A stretch of DNA of 64,000 bases, taken from positions 1-64,000 of the forward strand of contig DDVI01000039.1 in assembly GCA_002345205.1 (NCBI GenBank). The letters run 5' to 3'. The notes beneath the pieces were generated by a model. The model was not told where the DNA came from and did not search any database. It was given only the letters and a program-made list of their open reading frames with translations. Made by a program: the position numbers and the translations under genes. Shown in pieces: positions 38,109 through 48,600 of the stretch. The DNA comes from Bdellovibrionaceae bacterium UBA2316. Its GTDB lineage: Bacteria; Bdellovibrionota; Bdellovibrionia; Bdellovibrionales; Bdellovibrionaceae. Positions within the stretch are counted from its first letter, which is position 1, and every line of letters starts with the position of its first letter.

Positions 38109-39404
38109 ATGATGATTTTTAACGAAAAAACAATTGCTCAGAGACGAGCCCGCCTTGAGCCCGAATGGAAGCCGCTTCTGGCACCACACGACTGCGTATT
38201 GGTCTTTTGCGGAGGCCCAGCAACTAAACCCGGCGGCTTAGATCAAACGTACCCGTTCCTTCCTCACCCTTCGTATTACTGGCTTTCCGGTTACCGTCGT
38301 AGTCATGGCGTTGTGTTTTACTCCCCTGAATTTGGCTGGAAAGACTTTATTCAACCAGTAACCAAAGATGAAAGGATTTGGGAAGGCATGGAGCCTTTCT
38401 CTTTCAATGGTTTTGATTTAGCCACACTACCTGCATTTTTAAAGCAGCATAAATTTGAAAATGTAATCGGTTTAGGACAAATCGATGATCATTCCCAGAT
38501 CTATTTAACTCAGAACTCGTCATTGAAAATCTCTTTAAAAGAAAAATTTGATCAGTGTCGTCGAATCAAAGATGCTGACGAAGTAAAATTAGTACGCGAT
38601 TTAGCTGAAATTGCGAACAAAGGTTATCAGAAAATCAAATCATTTATCCAACCTGGCGTTACCGAGCGCGCAATTCAAATTGAATTCGAAGCGGAAATTC
38701 AACGCCATGGAGCTCACGGCACCCCTTATGATTCTATTGTTGGCTCTGGCCCGAATGCGGCCGTTTTGCATGCCATTCCGACTCTTAAAAAAATTCACGA
38801 TGGCGAATTGGTTTTAATAGATGCGGGGGCGCAGATTAATGACTACTGCGTAGATATCACGCGTGTTTATCCCGCTTCAGGAAAATTTTCATCGCAGCAG
38901 CAAGCTTTATACGATCTTGTACTGAGCGCTCAAACTCAGGCCATCGAAAAAAGCCGAATCGGCGTAGAGTGGAATCAAATTCACCGGCTAACGGCTAAAG
39001 TGATCGCTGAAGGTTTAGTGTCTTTGGGAATCATGAAGGGTAATATCGATACAATATTAGATACAGGCGCCATCGCCGTATTTTACCCACATGGCGTAGG
39101 ACATCTGGTGGGCTTGCGTGTACGCGATACTGGTCACGAAGAAAATGTAAATCCAAAGGTTTACTGTGGGGCCCGTGTTCGTGTCGACTTCCCGCTGAAA
39201 GAGAATATGTTGATAACAGTTGAGCCGGGTTGCTATTTTATTAAGACGCTCATCCAAGATGCTACTAGTCGCGATAAGTACAAAGATTTTATAAACTTCG
39301 TTGAAGCTGAAAAGTGGTTAAATGTTGGAGGCGTGCGCATCGAGGATGACATTTTAATTTCTCAAGGAACTGCGACCAACTTAACTGCAGTTGTTAGCAA
39401 ATAA
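38109..39404 (+). CDS. Xaa-Pro aminopeptidase (M24B, PepP/PepQ-like)
   Basis: 431 residues. N-terminal creatinase-like domain (about 1-165) and a C-terminal pita-bread metallopeptidase with the five metal ligands in order: DAGAQINDYCVDITR (two Asp), HGVGHLVGL (His), TVEPGCYF (Glu) and RIEDDILI (Glu). It removes N-terminal residues before proline, or splits Xaa-Pro dipeptides. AGGAAAG precedes the ATG. The following gene starts 7 nt after its stop. Confidence 0.93.
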   Translation: MMIFNEKTIAQRRARLEPEWKPLLAPHDCVLVFCGGPATKPGGLDQTYPFLPHPSYYWLSGYRRSHGVVFYSPEFGWKDFIQPVTKDERIWEGMEPFSFNGFDLATLPAFLKQHKFENVIGLGQIDDHSQIYLTQNSSLKISLKEKFDQCRRIKDADEVKLVRDLAEIANKGYQKIKSFIQPGVTERAIQIEFEAEIQRHGAHGTPYDSIVGSGPNAAVLHAIPTLKKIHDGELVLIDAGAQINDYCVDITRVYPASGKFSSQQQALYDLVLSAQTQAIEKSRIGVEWNQIHRLTAKVIAEGLVSLGIMKGNIDTILDTGAIAVFYPHGVGHLVGLRVRDTGHEENVNPKVYCGARVRVDFPLKENMLITVEPGCYFIKTLIQDATSRDKYKDFINFVEAEKWLNVGGVRIEDDILISQGTATNLTAVVSK

Positions 39405-39411
39405 AGGGCGT

Positions 39412-40023
39412 ATGCTTAAACACGTTCTTTTTATTTTTCTTTTTGGAGTTCTATCACTGGCGGAAACAACTCCTCAAGTGATTATACTTTCCAGTCATAA
39501 AATAAAAAAGAAAGCCAAACTTGATGTGGCTCGTTTAGAAAAAGACTTTGCCTTTTTCAGTGGTTATCCAAAACTTGTAGATTCAAAGTCCGTCGGGCTT
39601 TCGGCGGGCACATGGGTTTGGATAGCCGGCTATTGTCGTTCCGATGAAACCATTAATTTCGTGAATGATCGCAACAAACAAACCTCTGTAGCCTTACCTC
39701 TTGATGAACAAAAATATTTGCTAAAAAGTTTAAAAGCCGTCGTTAAAAAACCGTATGCGAAAGCAACAAAAACAACAGAGAACAGTTGTCCAATTGTCAG
39801 AATGAAATCAGAGGTCATTTATATCACAAAAGCCGGCCCATCAGACACCGGCATTCGCTGGCAAAAAAAACCTTTTTCATTCCCCGAGCTTTCTCGTTTT
39901 GCGATTTATCTAAGCCCAGAACGTCAGGAAGCCAGCAATTACCTAGCGTCTTACGGTTATAAATATATGCAAAAAGATGAGACGCTTTTGCAGATTATTT
40001 ACAATAATAATTATGTAAACTAA
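39412..40023 (+). CDS. Secreted protein of unknown function
   Basis: 203 residues when started at the ATG at 39412, which has AAGGGCG upstream and gives a signal peptide (MLKHVLFIFLFGVLSLAE); a longer frame from 39391 would start inside the peptidase gene without benefit. The mature part is basic, has two cysteines (GYCRSDE, NSCPIV) and recognisable SPERQEASNYLASYGYKYM near the end, resembling SPOR- or LysM-free peptidoglycan-unrelated folds only weakly, so I make no family call. Probably co-transcribed with the peptidase. Confidence 0.6.
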   Translation: MLKHVLFIFLFGVLSLAETTPQVIILSSHKIKKKAKLDVARLEKDFAFFSGYPKLVDSKSVGLSAGTWVWIAGYCRSDETINFVNDRNKQTSVALPLDEQKYLLKSLKAVVKKPYAKATKTTENSCPIVRMKSEVIYITKAGPSDTGIRWQKKPFSFPELSRFAIYLSPERQEASNYLASYGYKYMQKDETLLQIIYNNNYVN

Positions 40024-40220
40024 CTACGGTTGGACCGAAACAGTTCGGCGTTCGAGGCGTCCCTACCGTTTATAGTTGCGGTTTTTCTTTTGCTTCGACT
40101 TTTTCTATAGCGTACGGCAGCTTGCGTGAATGCCAAAAACAAACGGCACGGAAACATCAAACGCTTTCTCTCCATTTTTCTCTTGAAAAAAGTCGGATCT
40201 GGTGAGCAAATCAGTAGATT

Positions 40221-40709
40221 ATGAACTCTACTGAAATGAAACAAAAGAATAATTTTATGAGACGCGCTATTGAATTGTCTAAGAACAACGTCGTCTCTTT
40301 GAATGGTGGCCCGTTTGGCGCCGTTATCGTGAAAGACAATGTTATCGTAGGCGAAGGCTGGAATAAAGTAACGACCAACAATGATCCCACAGCACATGCT
40401 GAAGTTGAGGCGATTCGCCAAGCTTGCCAAAAGCTAAACACATTTAATCTTGAAGGCTGCGAAATTTACACAAGTTGTGAACCATGCCCAATGTGCTTAT
40501 CCGCTGTCTACTGGGCTCGTATTGAAAAGATCTATTTTGCAAACACAAAAACTGATGCAGCGGCTATTCAGTTTGATGATGATTTTATTTATCAAGAAAT
40601 TCCAAAATCACTCGATAAACGAAAAATTCCGATGGAAGCTATGTTGCGTGATGAAGCGCTCAAAGTATTTCAAATTTGGTCATCTAAAATAGATAAGATC
40701 AGTTATTAA
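40221..40709 (+). CDS. guaD: Guanine deaminase (cytidine-deaminase-like fold)
   Basis: 162 residues, close to Bacillus GuaD in length and motifs. Zinc ligands are His59 (with Glu61 as proton shuttle, in DPTAHAEVEAIRQAC) and Cys89 and Cys92 in SCEPCPMCLSAVYWAR. The block TDAAAIQFDDDFIYQEI is diagnostic for guanine deaminase as opposed to TadA. It converts guanine to xanthine, feeding xanthine dehydrogenase encoded 8 nt downstream. A second Met at residue 6 may be the true start. First gene of the purine-degradation operon; I find no clear promoter in the 197-bp gap before it. Confidence 0.9.
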   Translation: MNSTEMKQKNNFMRRAIELSKNNVVSLNGGPFGAVIVKDNVIVGEGWNKVTTNNDPTAHAEVEAIRQACQKLNTFNLEGCEIYTSCEPCPMCLSAVYWARIEKIYFANTKTDAAAIQFDDDFIYQEIPKSLDKRKIPMEAMLRDEALKVFQIWSSKIDKISY

Positions 40710-40717
40710 AGGATTTT

Positions 40718-42145
40718 ATGAAATTCAGGGATTACGTTGTCTTAACAATCAATGGTAAGACTCGCAAGATCAGTGGTGAACAGGCGTTCATGCCATTTAG
40801 TAGCCTATTACGCTACGAAGCGAGCTTGACGGGAACAAAGGTCGTCTGTGCCGAAGGCGATTGCGGGGCATGTACGATTTTACATCGTCGTCATTCCTCT
40901 GAATCAGAAAAGTTTCAAGCTATCAATTCGTGTATCAGCACTTCATTCTTGATGGATCTGTCTCACGTCATCAGTGTTGAAGGACTTGCGCACAATAATC
41001 ATCTATCGGAAGTACAAGACGCCATGATAAAAAATTTTGGCGGTCAATGCGGTTTCTGCACCCCCGGTTTTGTTATGGCACTTTCTAGTATGTATGAAAA
41101 TACAACCGGCATAACGGAACAAAAAGTAAAAAATCACCTAACGGGAAATCTGTGTCGCTGCACGGGATACCAGCCCATCATCAATGCCGCGATGGCGGTC
41201 GACACTAAAAAAGTGGCTCCTCTGAAATCATGTTACAACTATTCTTCGTTAACGGAAAATTTCGTATCGGCTGCCAATCTACCGGTGAAAATCACTTTCG
41301 GTGAAAAAGAATTCTTTGCACCGACCACACTTGAAATGGCAGCAGAGTATAAAAAGCAACATCCCTCTGTTCGATTATTTTCCGGCGCTACAGACATCGG
41401 TGTTCAAATCAACAAAGGCAAAAATCCTGGCGTTCATTTAATGAGTCTGCATTTGATTCCAGAAATGTATGATCTTCGCCAAGAGGGCGATCAGATCAAA
41501 GTTGGCGCTCGCGTGAATTTAAATGCACTTCAAAAATTTCTTGAAGGCAAGAGTCCTAAGTTTGCTGAGTTTTTAAATATCTTCGCCTCGCCTCAAATTA
41601 AAAACGCGGCTACCCTGGTTGGTAATCTAGCGAATGGTTCACCGATCGCGGATACGACACCCTATTTGTTAACGGCAGACGCTATCGTTGAACTATTTGG
41701 TTCGTCAGGTGCACGCTCGGTAGCATTAATTGATTTTATTAAAGGCTACAAAAGTTTCGACTTAACAGACGATGAATTCATTACAGGTATTCGTTTCAAT
41801 GTACCAAACACTAAAGCTAGTAAAATTGCTTTATTCAAAGTGTCTCAGCGTCGCGATCTAGATATCTCGTGCGTGAATTCAAGTTTCATTTTTAAAACTC
41901 AGAATAGAAAAATTGAATCTGCAAAAATCGCTTATGGCGGCGTGGGTCCCAAAGCCCTACGCTTGTTCAATGTGGAAAAGGCTCTAGAAGGTCAGGAAAT
42001 CAATGATGCTCTTATTAGTAAAGCTAAAAAATTAATTTCTGAAAGCATTACCCCTATTTCTGATTTGCGTGGTTCTGCTGAATTTAGATCGAAAATATGT
42101 CTAGATTTGTTTGAACGCTTCGTAGAGGAGACTTTAAACTCATGA
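40718..42145 (+). CDS. xdhA: Xanthine dehydrogenase small subunit (2Fe-2S and FAD)
   Basis: 475 residues. Two [2Fe-2S] domains: plant-type CAEGDCGACT and the helical GQCGFCTPGF with CRCTGYQP. The FAD domain (about 190-470) has LFSGATDIGVQINKGKNP and NLANGSPIADTTPYLLT. It carries electrons from the molybdenum centre to NAD+ or another acceptor. AGGATTTT precedes the ATG, and the end overlaps xdhB by 4 nt. Confidence 0.95.
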   Translation: MKFRDYVVLTINGKTRKISGEQAFMPFSSLLRYEASLTGTKVVCAEGDCGACTILHRRHSSESEKFQAINSCISTSFLMDLSHVISVEGLAHNNHLSEVQDAMIKNFGGQCGFCTPGFVMALSSMYENTTGITEQKVKNHLTGNLCRCTGYQPIINAAMAVDTKKVAPLKSCYNYSSLTENFVSAANLPVKITFGEKEFFAPTTLEMAAEYKKQHPSVRLFSGATDIGVQINKGKNPGVHLMSLHLIPEMYDLRQEGDQIKVGARVNLNALQKFLEGKSPKFAEFLNIFASPQIKNAATLVGNLANGSPIADTTPYLLTADAIVELFGSSGARSVALIDFIKGYKSFDLTDDEFITGIRFNVPNTKASKIALFKVSQRRDLDISCVNSSFIFKTQNRKIESAKIAYGGVGPKALRLFNVEKALEGQEINDALISKAKKLISESITPISDLRGSAEFRSKICLDLFERFVEETLNS

Positions 42146-44502
42146 GTAAATCAGCTTATCACGATTCGGGACGCAGCTATGTAACCGGTTCTGCAGAATA
42201 CGTGGATGACCGTCCATTAGTTCAAGGGGAAGTATTCGTTGATGTGTTTTATAGCCCCATAGCCCATGGAAAAATTAAGAACCTAGATGTTAGCGCCTGT
42301 CTAGCCATGCCGGAAGTTCTGGGCGTTTATACTCATAAAGACTTAACACATAACTTGTGGGGCTCAATATTTCATGATCAGGTTTTCCTAGCGGAAGACC
42401 GCGTTCAATTTGTAGGTGAACCCATTGCCGTTATCGCCGCTACCAAGCGCGATGTGTTTCACGCAGCGAAAGCCAAAATCAACCTTGAAATTGAAGAGCT
42501 TGAGCCCACGCTTGATTTACAAAAAGCAATTGATGCTAAATTCTTTATCGGTCCATCGCGTACGATCAATCGTGGTGATGTGGACTCTGCTTTAGCGTCA
42601 GCACCCAATAAGCTAAAGGGTGATATTGAAATCGCGGGACAAGAGCATTTCTATTTAGAGTCTCAAGCTTCTATCGCGTATCCAAAAGAAGACGGACAGA
42701 TTGAAGTTCATTCGTCGTCTCAGCATCCTACCGAAGTTCAGCACTTAATTGCCGAAGCCCTTGGTTTACGCCACCATCAAGTCGTATGTGTGGTTAAACG
42801 TATGGGCGGCGCATTCGGAGGGAAAGAGTCGCAAGCAGCGCCGTTCGCGGTATTTGCATCTTTGGTGGCTCAAAAACTAAATCGGCCGGCGCGTCTGATT
42901 CTGACTAAAGATGACGATATGATCATGACCGGAAAACGTAACCCTTTTAAAAATTTCTACGAAGTGGGTTTTGATAACACCGGCAAGATTACGGCTTTAA
43001 AGGCAGAACTGTTTTCTGACGGCGGCGCCTACGCGGATTTATCTACCGCGATCATGGAACGTGCGATGCTCCACTTAGATAATGCGTATTTTATCCCTAA
43101 CTTCAGGGTGACTGGACAAGTGTGCAAAACGCACACAGCCCCCAATACGGCGTTCCGCGGTTTTGGTGGCCCAAAAGGTGTCGCTACAATTGAATCTATT
43201 ATCGAAGACATCGCCGTATTCCTGAAGAAAGACTCTTTGGAAATTCGTAAACTAAATACGTACCAAAAGGATCAGACCACTCCATACGGACAAAAAATCG
43301 AAGATACTGTTTTACCTCAACTCTTTGCCGATATTGAAAATCAAACTCAGTATAGGCAATGGCGAACAGATGTAGAGACCCACAATGCTGGCAACCACTC
43401 AACGTTCCGTGGTTTATCTGTAACGGCGGTTAAATTTGGTATTTCATTCACCACGCGTTTTCTAAATCAAGGAAGCGCGCTCGTGAATGTTCATCTGGAT
43501 GGTTCGATTCAAGTATCCACGGGCGCAACCGAAATGGGCCAAGGCGTGAATATTAAAATCGCCCAAGTCGTGGCCGAATGTTTTTCTATTCCAATTGAAG
43601 ATGTAAAGGTCATGACAACGTCGACGGAAAAAATCCCTAATACGTCAGCGACTGCGGCTTCAAGTGGGAGTGATATTAATTGCCAAGCGGCTTTGACCGC
43701 CGCTCAAGGTATTCGTGAACGTTTAGCTAAAGTAGCAAAAGCGATGCTTGAGCGTCCTAAATCTTGGCGAGGAAAACCAACCGCTGGCGCGGGTACAGCT
43801 CCTGAAATTCAAACAGAAACTGTTCAAGGTTGGGAAACCATTGAATTTCAAAACGGTAAAGTCTTCGATAAATCGAAACCGAATGAAACAATTCCTTTTA
43901 GCGAGTTAGTTCTTGAAGCGTACTTGAATCGTCAGTCGTTAACTCAGCAAGGCTACTTTAAATACCCAGGCATTTTCTACAATAAAGAAACTGGGCAGGG
44001 AAATCCGTTCTTCTATTTCACAAACGGAGTCGCCGCGAGTGAGGTATCCATAGATCGTTGGACCGGGGAAGTAAAAGTTTTGCGCACCGAAATCCTGATG
44101 GATTTGGGGCGTCCCATCAATGAAGCCATTGATCATGGCCAAGTTACGGGAGCGTTCATTCAAGGCATGGGCTGGGTAACAACCGAAAATCTATTTTATA
44201 AAAATGGACGCTTGCTTGCGAACTCACCAAGTACTTATAAAATTCCAAGTATCCAAGATATCCCGCGCGTATTTAATTGTAAACTAATGGACAATAAACT
44301 GAACACACGTAATGTCCGAGCAAGTAAAGCTGTGGGCGAACCACCATTGCTACTTGCCATTTCCGTTTGGTCGGCTGTTAAGAATGCCCTTAGTTACTAT
44401 AAACCAAAAACAGTATCCGCCGTTTCTAGCACGCCTGTGAAATTAAAAATTCCAGCTACGCAGGAGCAAATCTACATGAAAATGAAAGAGCTAACACCAT
44501 GA
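42142..44502 (+). CDS. xdhB: Xanthine dehydrogenase large subunit (molybdopterin)
   Basis: 786 residues. Molybdopterin-binding motifs include GGAFGGKESQAAPFA, TAFRGFGGPKGVATIES and TEMGQGVNIKIAQVVAE, and the active-site Glu in KAVGEPPLLLAIS. It hydroxylates xanthine to urate (and hypoxanthine to xanthine). It overlaps xdhA and xdhC by 4 nt on each side, so XdhA, B and C are made together. Confidence 0.95.
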   Translation: MSKSAYHDSGRSYVTGSAEYVDDRPLVQGEVFVDVFYSPIAHGKIKNLDVSACLAMPEVLGVYTHKDLTHNLWGSIFHDQVFLAEDRVQFVGEPIAVIAATKRDVFHAAKAKINLEIEELEPTLDLQKAIDAKFFIGPSRTINRGDVDSALASAPNKLKGDIEIAGQEHFYLESQASIAYPKEDGQIEVHSSSQHPTEVQHLIAEALGLRHHQVVCVVKRMGGAFGGKESQAAPFAVFASLVAQKLNRPARLILTKDDDMIMTGKRNPFKNFYEVGFDNTGKITALKAELFSDGGAYADLSTAIMERAMLHLDNAYFIPNFRVTGQVCKTHTAPNTAFRGFGGPKGVATIESIIEDIAVFLKKDSLEIRKLNTYQKDQTTPYGQKIEDTVLPQLFADIENQTQYRQWRTDVETHNAGNHSTFRGLSVTAVKFGISFTTRFLNQGSALVNVHLDGSIQVSTGATEMGQGVNIKIAQVVAECFSIPIEDVKVMTTSTEKIPNTSATAASSGSDINCQAALTAAQGIRERLAKVAKAMLERPKSWRGKPTAGAGTAPEIQTETVQGWETIEFQNGKVFDKSKPNETIPFSELVLEAYLNRQSLTQQGYFKYPGIFYNKETGQGNPFFYFTNGVAASEVSIDRWTGEVKVLRTEILMDLGRPINEAIDHGQVTGAFIQGMGWVTTENLFYKNGRLLANSPSTYKIPSIQDIPRVFNCKLMDNKLNTRNVRASKAVGEPPLLLAISVWSAVKNALSYYKPKTVSAVSSTPVKLKIPATQEQIYMKMKELTP

Positions 44503-45287
44503 CTGTTTGGCTCGAACATCTAAATGAAGTCACACTGAAACATATCGATCACGTAATCGTTACCTTAGTGAACGCACGTGGTAGCGCGCCCCAGGAAGTC
44601 GGCGCTAAAATGTTAGTGACCATAGAAGGACTACGCTACGGAACAGTCGGTGGCGGAAAAATCGAAGCATTCTGTCTTAAAAAAGCGGCCGCGATGTTGA
44701 GTGCTAAATCACCTCCAGAAATGGGCACCTACAACCTGCAAAAAGATATCGGAATGACCTGCGGCGGGGAAGTCAGCCTATTTTTCGAAACGCTGTTCTT
44801 TAGCACGTGGTCAGTTGCCGTGTTTGGCGCGGGACACGTTTCGCAAGAACTTTGCCGAATCATGCAAACCTGGTCGTGCCAAGTTCAAGTTTTTGATAAT
44901 CGCAAAGAATGGGTTGATAAACTGCCTACGGCCTTCAACATTAAAAGAATTCACACAGAAAATATGGCGTCCCACGTGGACAGTTTGCCAGACGGAACAT
45001 TTTTGATGTCATTGACTCAAGGCCATGCCGCCGATGTTCCTGTTTTAGAAAACGCATTAAAACGACATCAGCGGTTCGCTTTTTTAGGAGTTATTGGCTC
45101 TAAAATGAAGAGCGAAAAAATTCGTAGTGAACTTCGTCAACGAGGCATCAACGAAGAGGCGCTTCAGCGCTTGCACTGCCCGATCGGTTTAGATTTCGGG
45201 GATAATACCCCTCCTGAAATAGCTGTTAGTATCGCGGCTCAATTGTTAACATATAAAACAAAGCTTATAGAAGCCAAAGGATCGTAA
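44499..45287 (+). CDS. xdhC: Xanthine dehydrogenase accessory protein XdhC
   Basis: 262 residues. N-terminal XdhC motif VNARGSAPQEVGAKMLV with GTVGGGKIEAFCL, and a C-terminal Rossmann domain VAVFGAGHVSQELCRIMQ. XdhC binds and sulfurates molybdenum cofactor and inserts it in XdhB. Starts within the xdhB stop (ATGA) and is followed after 1 nt by uraH. Confidence 0.93.
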   Translation: MTVWLEHLNEVTLKHIDHVIVTLVNARGSAPQEVGAKMLVTIEGLRYGTVGGGKIEAFCLKKAAAMLSAKSPPEMGTYNLQKDIGMTCGGEVSLFFETLFFSTWSVAVFGAGHVSQELCRIMQTWSCQVQVFDNRKEWVDKLPTAFNIKRIHTENMASHVDSLPDGTFLMSLTQGHAADVPVLENALKRHQRFAFLGVIGSKMKSEKIRSELRQRGINEEALQRLHCPIGLDFGDNTPPEIAVSIAAQLLTYKTKLIEAKGS

Positions 45288-45288
45288 A

Positions 45289-45612
45289 ATGATTAGCACT
45301 CATATTTTGGATATCAATTTAGGCACTCCCGCTAAAGACGTGAACGTAACTCTTGAAAAATTATCGGGAGCTAATTGGTCGAAAGTAACACAAGACCTGA
45401 CAAATGCCGATGGCCGTATTAATTTTGAATGCCCATACGAAGAAGGCCAGTACCGCCTAACATTTGAAATTGAAAATTACTTTAAGAAACAAAATTTAAC
45501 ACCATTCTTTTTAGCAGTGCCAGTGGCGTTTAACATCACAGACACGAAAAGAAAATATCACGTTCCCCTTTTACTTAGCCCATATGGGTACAGCACTTAC
45601 CGAGGCAGCTAG
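45289..45612 (+). CDS. uraH: 5-Hydroxyisourate hydrolase (transthyretin-related)
   Basis: 107 residues, the standard cytoplasmic HIUase. N-terminal HILDINLGTPA, the NADGRI motif with the active-site Arg, and the C-terminal YRGS signature are all present. It hydrolyses 5-hydroxyisourate, the product of urate oxidation, to OHCU. No signal peptide, so it acts in the cytoplasm. One base after xdhC and 3 before the giant gene. Confidence 0.95.
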   Translation: MISTHILDINLGTPAKDVNVTLEKLSGANWSKVTQDLTNADGRINFECPYEEGQYRLTFEIENYFKKQNLTPFFLAVPVAFNITDTKRKYHVPLLLSPYGYSTYRGS

Positions 45613-45615
45613 TTC

Positions 45616-48600
45616 ATGAAACCCTTTTTTGAAATCGATTATTACCACGACTATATTCCACCGTCGTTAGCCGAACATTTATTAAAAAATGCCCAACCCG
45701 TTAAAAGCGCAGCCAAAATGGTTGAAGTTGGCTCTGGGGGCGGCTTAGAAACGGAAAACTCGTTAAAGTTTTTATCCGAGCTCTATTTAGCGACTAAAGA
45801 CGATTTGAAAAAAGTGCTTCAACAACGGCGTATCGACAGGAAGTTTATCGATGAGCGTACCAAGGCGTGCTCAGATTTTAATACCTCGTTAGGACGGGAA
45901 ATCACCGATGCGGATTACAAAACCATTATTGGTTTAGAAGATCATCAAGGTCGTATCGTCCTGGGAGCCAAAGATAAAAACTATATGAATGCCAAAGGCG
46001 CTTCGATAGCGGCCATCCCGCCCTACTTACAAGGGCCTCACGTTACGTTATTTGGTCCACCAGATAGTGCAAAGATGGCTATCAATGCGATGAATTCGTA
46101 CCATCGCAAAATCAAGAATGAGCCAAAGATTGTTGAAGAGTTATTAAAAACTCAAGTGCACAATCCAAAATGGGGCGCGGACGACGAAGATTCGAAAACG
46201 CCAATGCGTGATGATTTAATTGATGCCGCGGTAAACTTAACCGCGTGCTTTGATGGAACACTAAATGTTACTGGCGAAGGTAAAAAATACGAACTAGAAA
46301 AAGATCATCTGGCTTTACCTATTAAACGTTTTCCAGGTCTAGCTTTGCCATGCACATTTTTATTCCAAGATAGAAATCCAATTCCCCTGCATATGTACGA
46401 CTTTGCCCTGCATTTGTATAAAAATTGGAACAAACTAGAAGCTTTATGTTTCTATGTTCCTAAATTAGAGAATGAAGAAGAAGCTGCGTACATAGCAAAA
46501 ATGATCTCCACAGCTGAAAAAATGATTAAATCGCAATTTTCTGAATACACTCTTGGTTCTGTACGACTAATGATCGTACTAGAAAATCCGCGTGCGATTT
46601 TGCGTGTGAACGAAATCATTGATGCGCTTTACCCTTACTTTGTGGGCGCTTCGCTGGGCTGGCATGATTTTCTGGCGTCAACCGCACGCATTTTCAAAGA
46701 AGACTCACATTATAGAATTCCAGTAAAAGCAGATCCAAACATCGTTATTAAGTATATTAAGGCCTCCCATCATCTGCTAGCTAATGTAGTTGGTGGTCGC
46801 GGTGGCATTAAAGTCGGCGGAATGTATGGTATTCTGCCCTTAGACACTGATCCACAATCACCTTCATTCCAAATGACGTTACTTGGCTTCATAAAAGACG
46901 TCATCACGCAGATGAAACGCGATCTTTCAGGATTCTGGGTGGCCCATCCTGACTTTGTTCGCTTGGGGCTTGCGCTAGTTGAAGCTTGGCGCTTGCACAC
47001 AAATGGCAAAAGCGCTGGGCTAGATGAATTAGTAAAATCGTTATTGCAACCGTCCTATCACAAGCAGATTTTAGATTTCATTCATGGTCCCGACATCGAC
47101 GGTTTATCTGAATCCGATGAAAACTATGTACGTTCATTAGTCGTGGCAGATATTAAAGAATCAGATTTTATCGCAAACAATCATCCAGATGAGATTCGCT
47201 ACAACGTATTTCAGTCTTTGCAATACATCACGGACTGGTTAAGCGGAAACGGCTGCGTGGCGCTTCCTGCTCATGTTAATGGTGTGTCGGTACGTGTGAT
47301 GGATGATCTAGCGACGGCGGAACGTTCGCGCTGGGAAGTTTGGCATGAGTTATATCATGGCCGCTTCGATAAAGCGGAATTTATTAAAATTGTTCATGAA
47401 GAGATGCATTTCATCCGCAAAGACTTATCTAACCCTGATAAAATCGTTCAGGTAAAGTACACGGCCGAAACAGCGCGCTGGTACCCGATCGCGATCAAGC
47501 TAATGTTGCAATTAATGACGGACTCAAAACCACCAGAGTTCGCAACAGAATTTCTATTGCCATTTACAATCAAATCTATTCGCGACGCTCAAAATCCATG
47601 GGCCACAGCTCAAGAACTAATGCCCGGACGATTTAAATTGGATGCCTATATCGAGCGTCTCAATTATTATTTTGAACATTGCGGCTCGCTACACTTTGCG
47701 AAAAGCATGTCCCAAGGATTTGTTCTAAATACTAAATATGCCAAGAACCTGATCTTGGGTTTTACTAAGCAAGATGTGATCGATGCGGCTCACTTCCACG
47801 GAAACATTGGTGAAGCTAAAAAAACATTAGATTCGCAAGCGGCGTCTGAGCAACAAAAGGTTCTAGCAGGCGGTGAAGCTCAACGACAGGAACTATTGCA
47901 ATTAGGACAAGAGTATTTAAACAAATTTGGCTTCAAGTTTCTTATTTCAGCAAAAGACAAAACGGCAGATGAAATCTTATCTACACTTAAGACCCGCTTG
48001 CATCGCTCATTCCAAGATGAACTGGGTGCGGCTCGGGAAGCGTTATGGGAAATCACACGCAAACGCATGATCGAACATCCTCTAGACAATACTCGCAATA
48101 AAATTAACGACCTTCTAGAGAAACACAAAATCGTGGGCGCTAGTGTTTCCATCAATGCGTTTGACCAAACACAAACATTGAGCTTCGGTGAACGCCGTAA
48201 AGGCGAAGGTCACGTTCAATCCGATACATTATTTGAAATTGCATCATTAAGTAAACCGCTAGCGGCTGCCTACTGTTTAGAGTTCTTTAAAAGGAATGAT
48301 ATTCCGCTAGATTCATCTGTGAATTCAGTTTTTGAAAAAGCGGGCGCTTCATTTAGGCTCGACTCCGATGCCGTAACGTTAGAACACTTATTAAATCACA
48401 CCGCACTGAATGGCCATTATGTTCAAGGACACCCTGTGAATAAACCAATTCCTTCCTGGCCGGAACTGCTGAAAGATGTGAAAGTGCTGAATAAACCGGG
48501 AAAGAGATTCAGCTATTCTGGCGGTGGTTTTCTGGTTCTCGAACATTTAATTGAATGCCTTACTAAGAAAACAATTCAGGAAATTTCATATTCATTCTTT

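Noticed and set aside
40020..40430. 136-codon minus-strand frame across the gap and the start of guaD
   Set aside because: It runs antisense to the well-supported guaD gene, shows no domain and has no ribosome site.
40221..40709. tRNA adenosine deaminase TadA
   Set aside because: The TDAA...FDDDFIY block and the XDH neighbours fit guanine deaminase.
40718..45287. Carbon monoxide dehydrogenase (CoxLMS) instead of xanthine dehydrogenase
   Set aside because: Small subunit fuses 2Fe-2S and FAD parts as in XdhA, XdhC follows, and the neighbours are guanine deaminase and HIUase.
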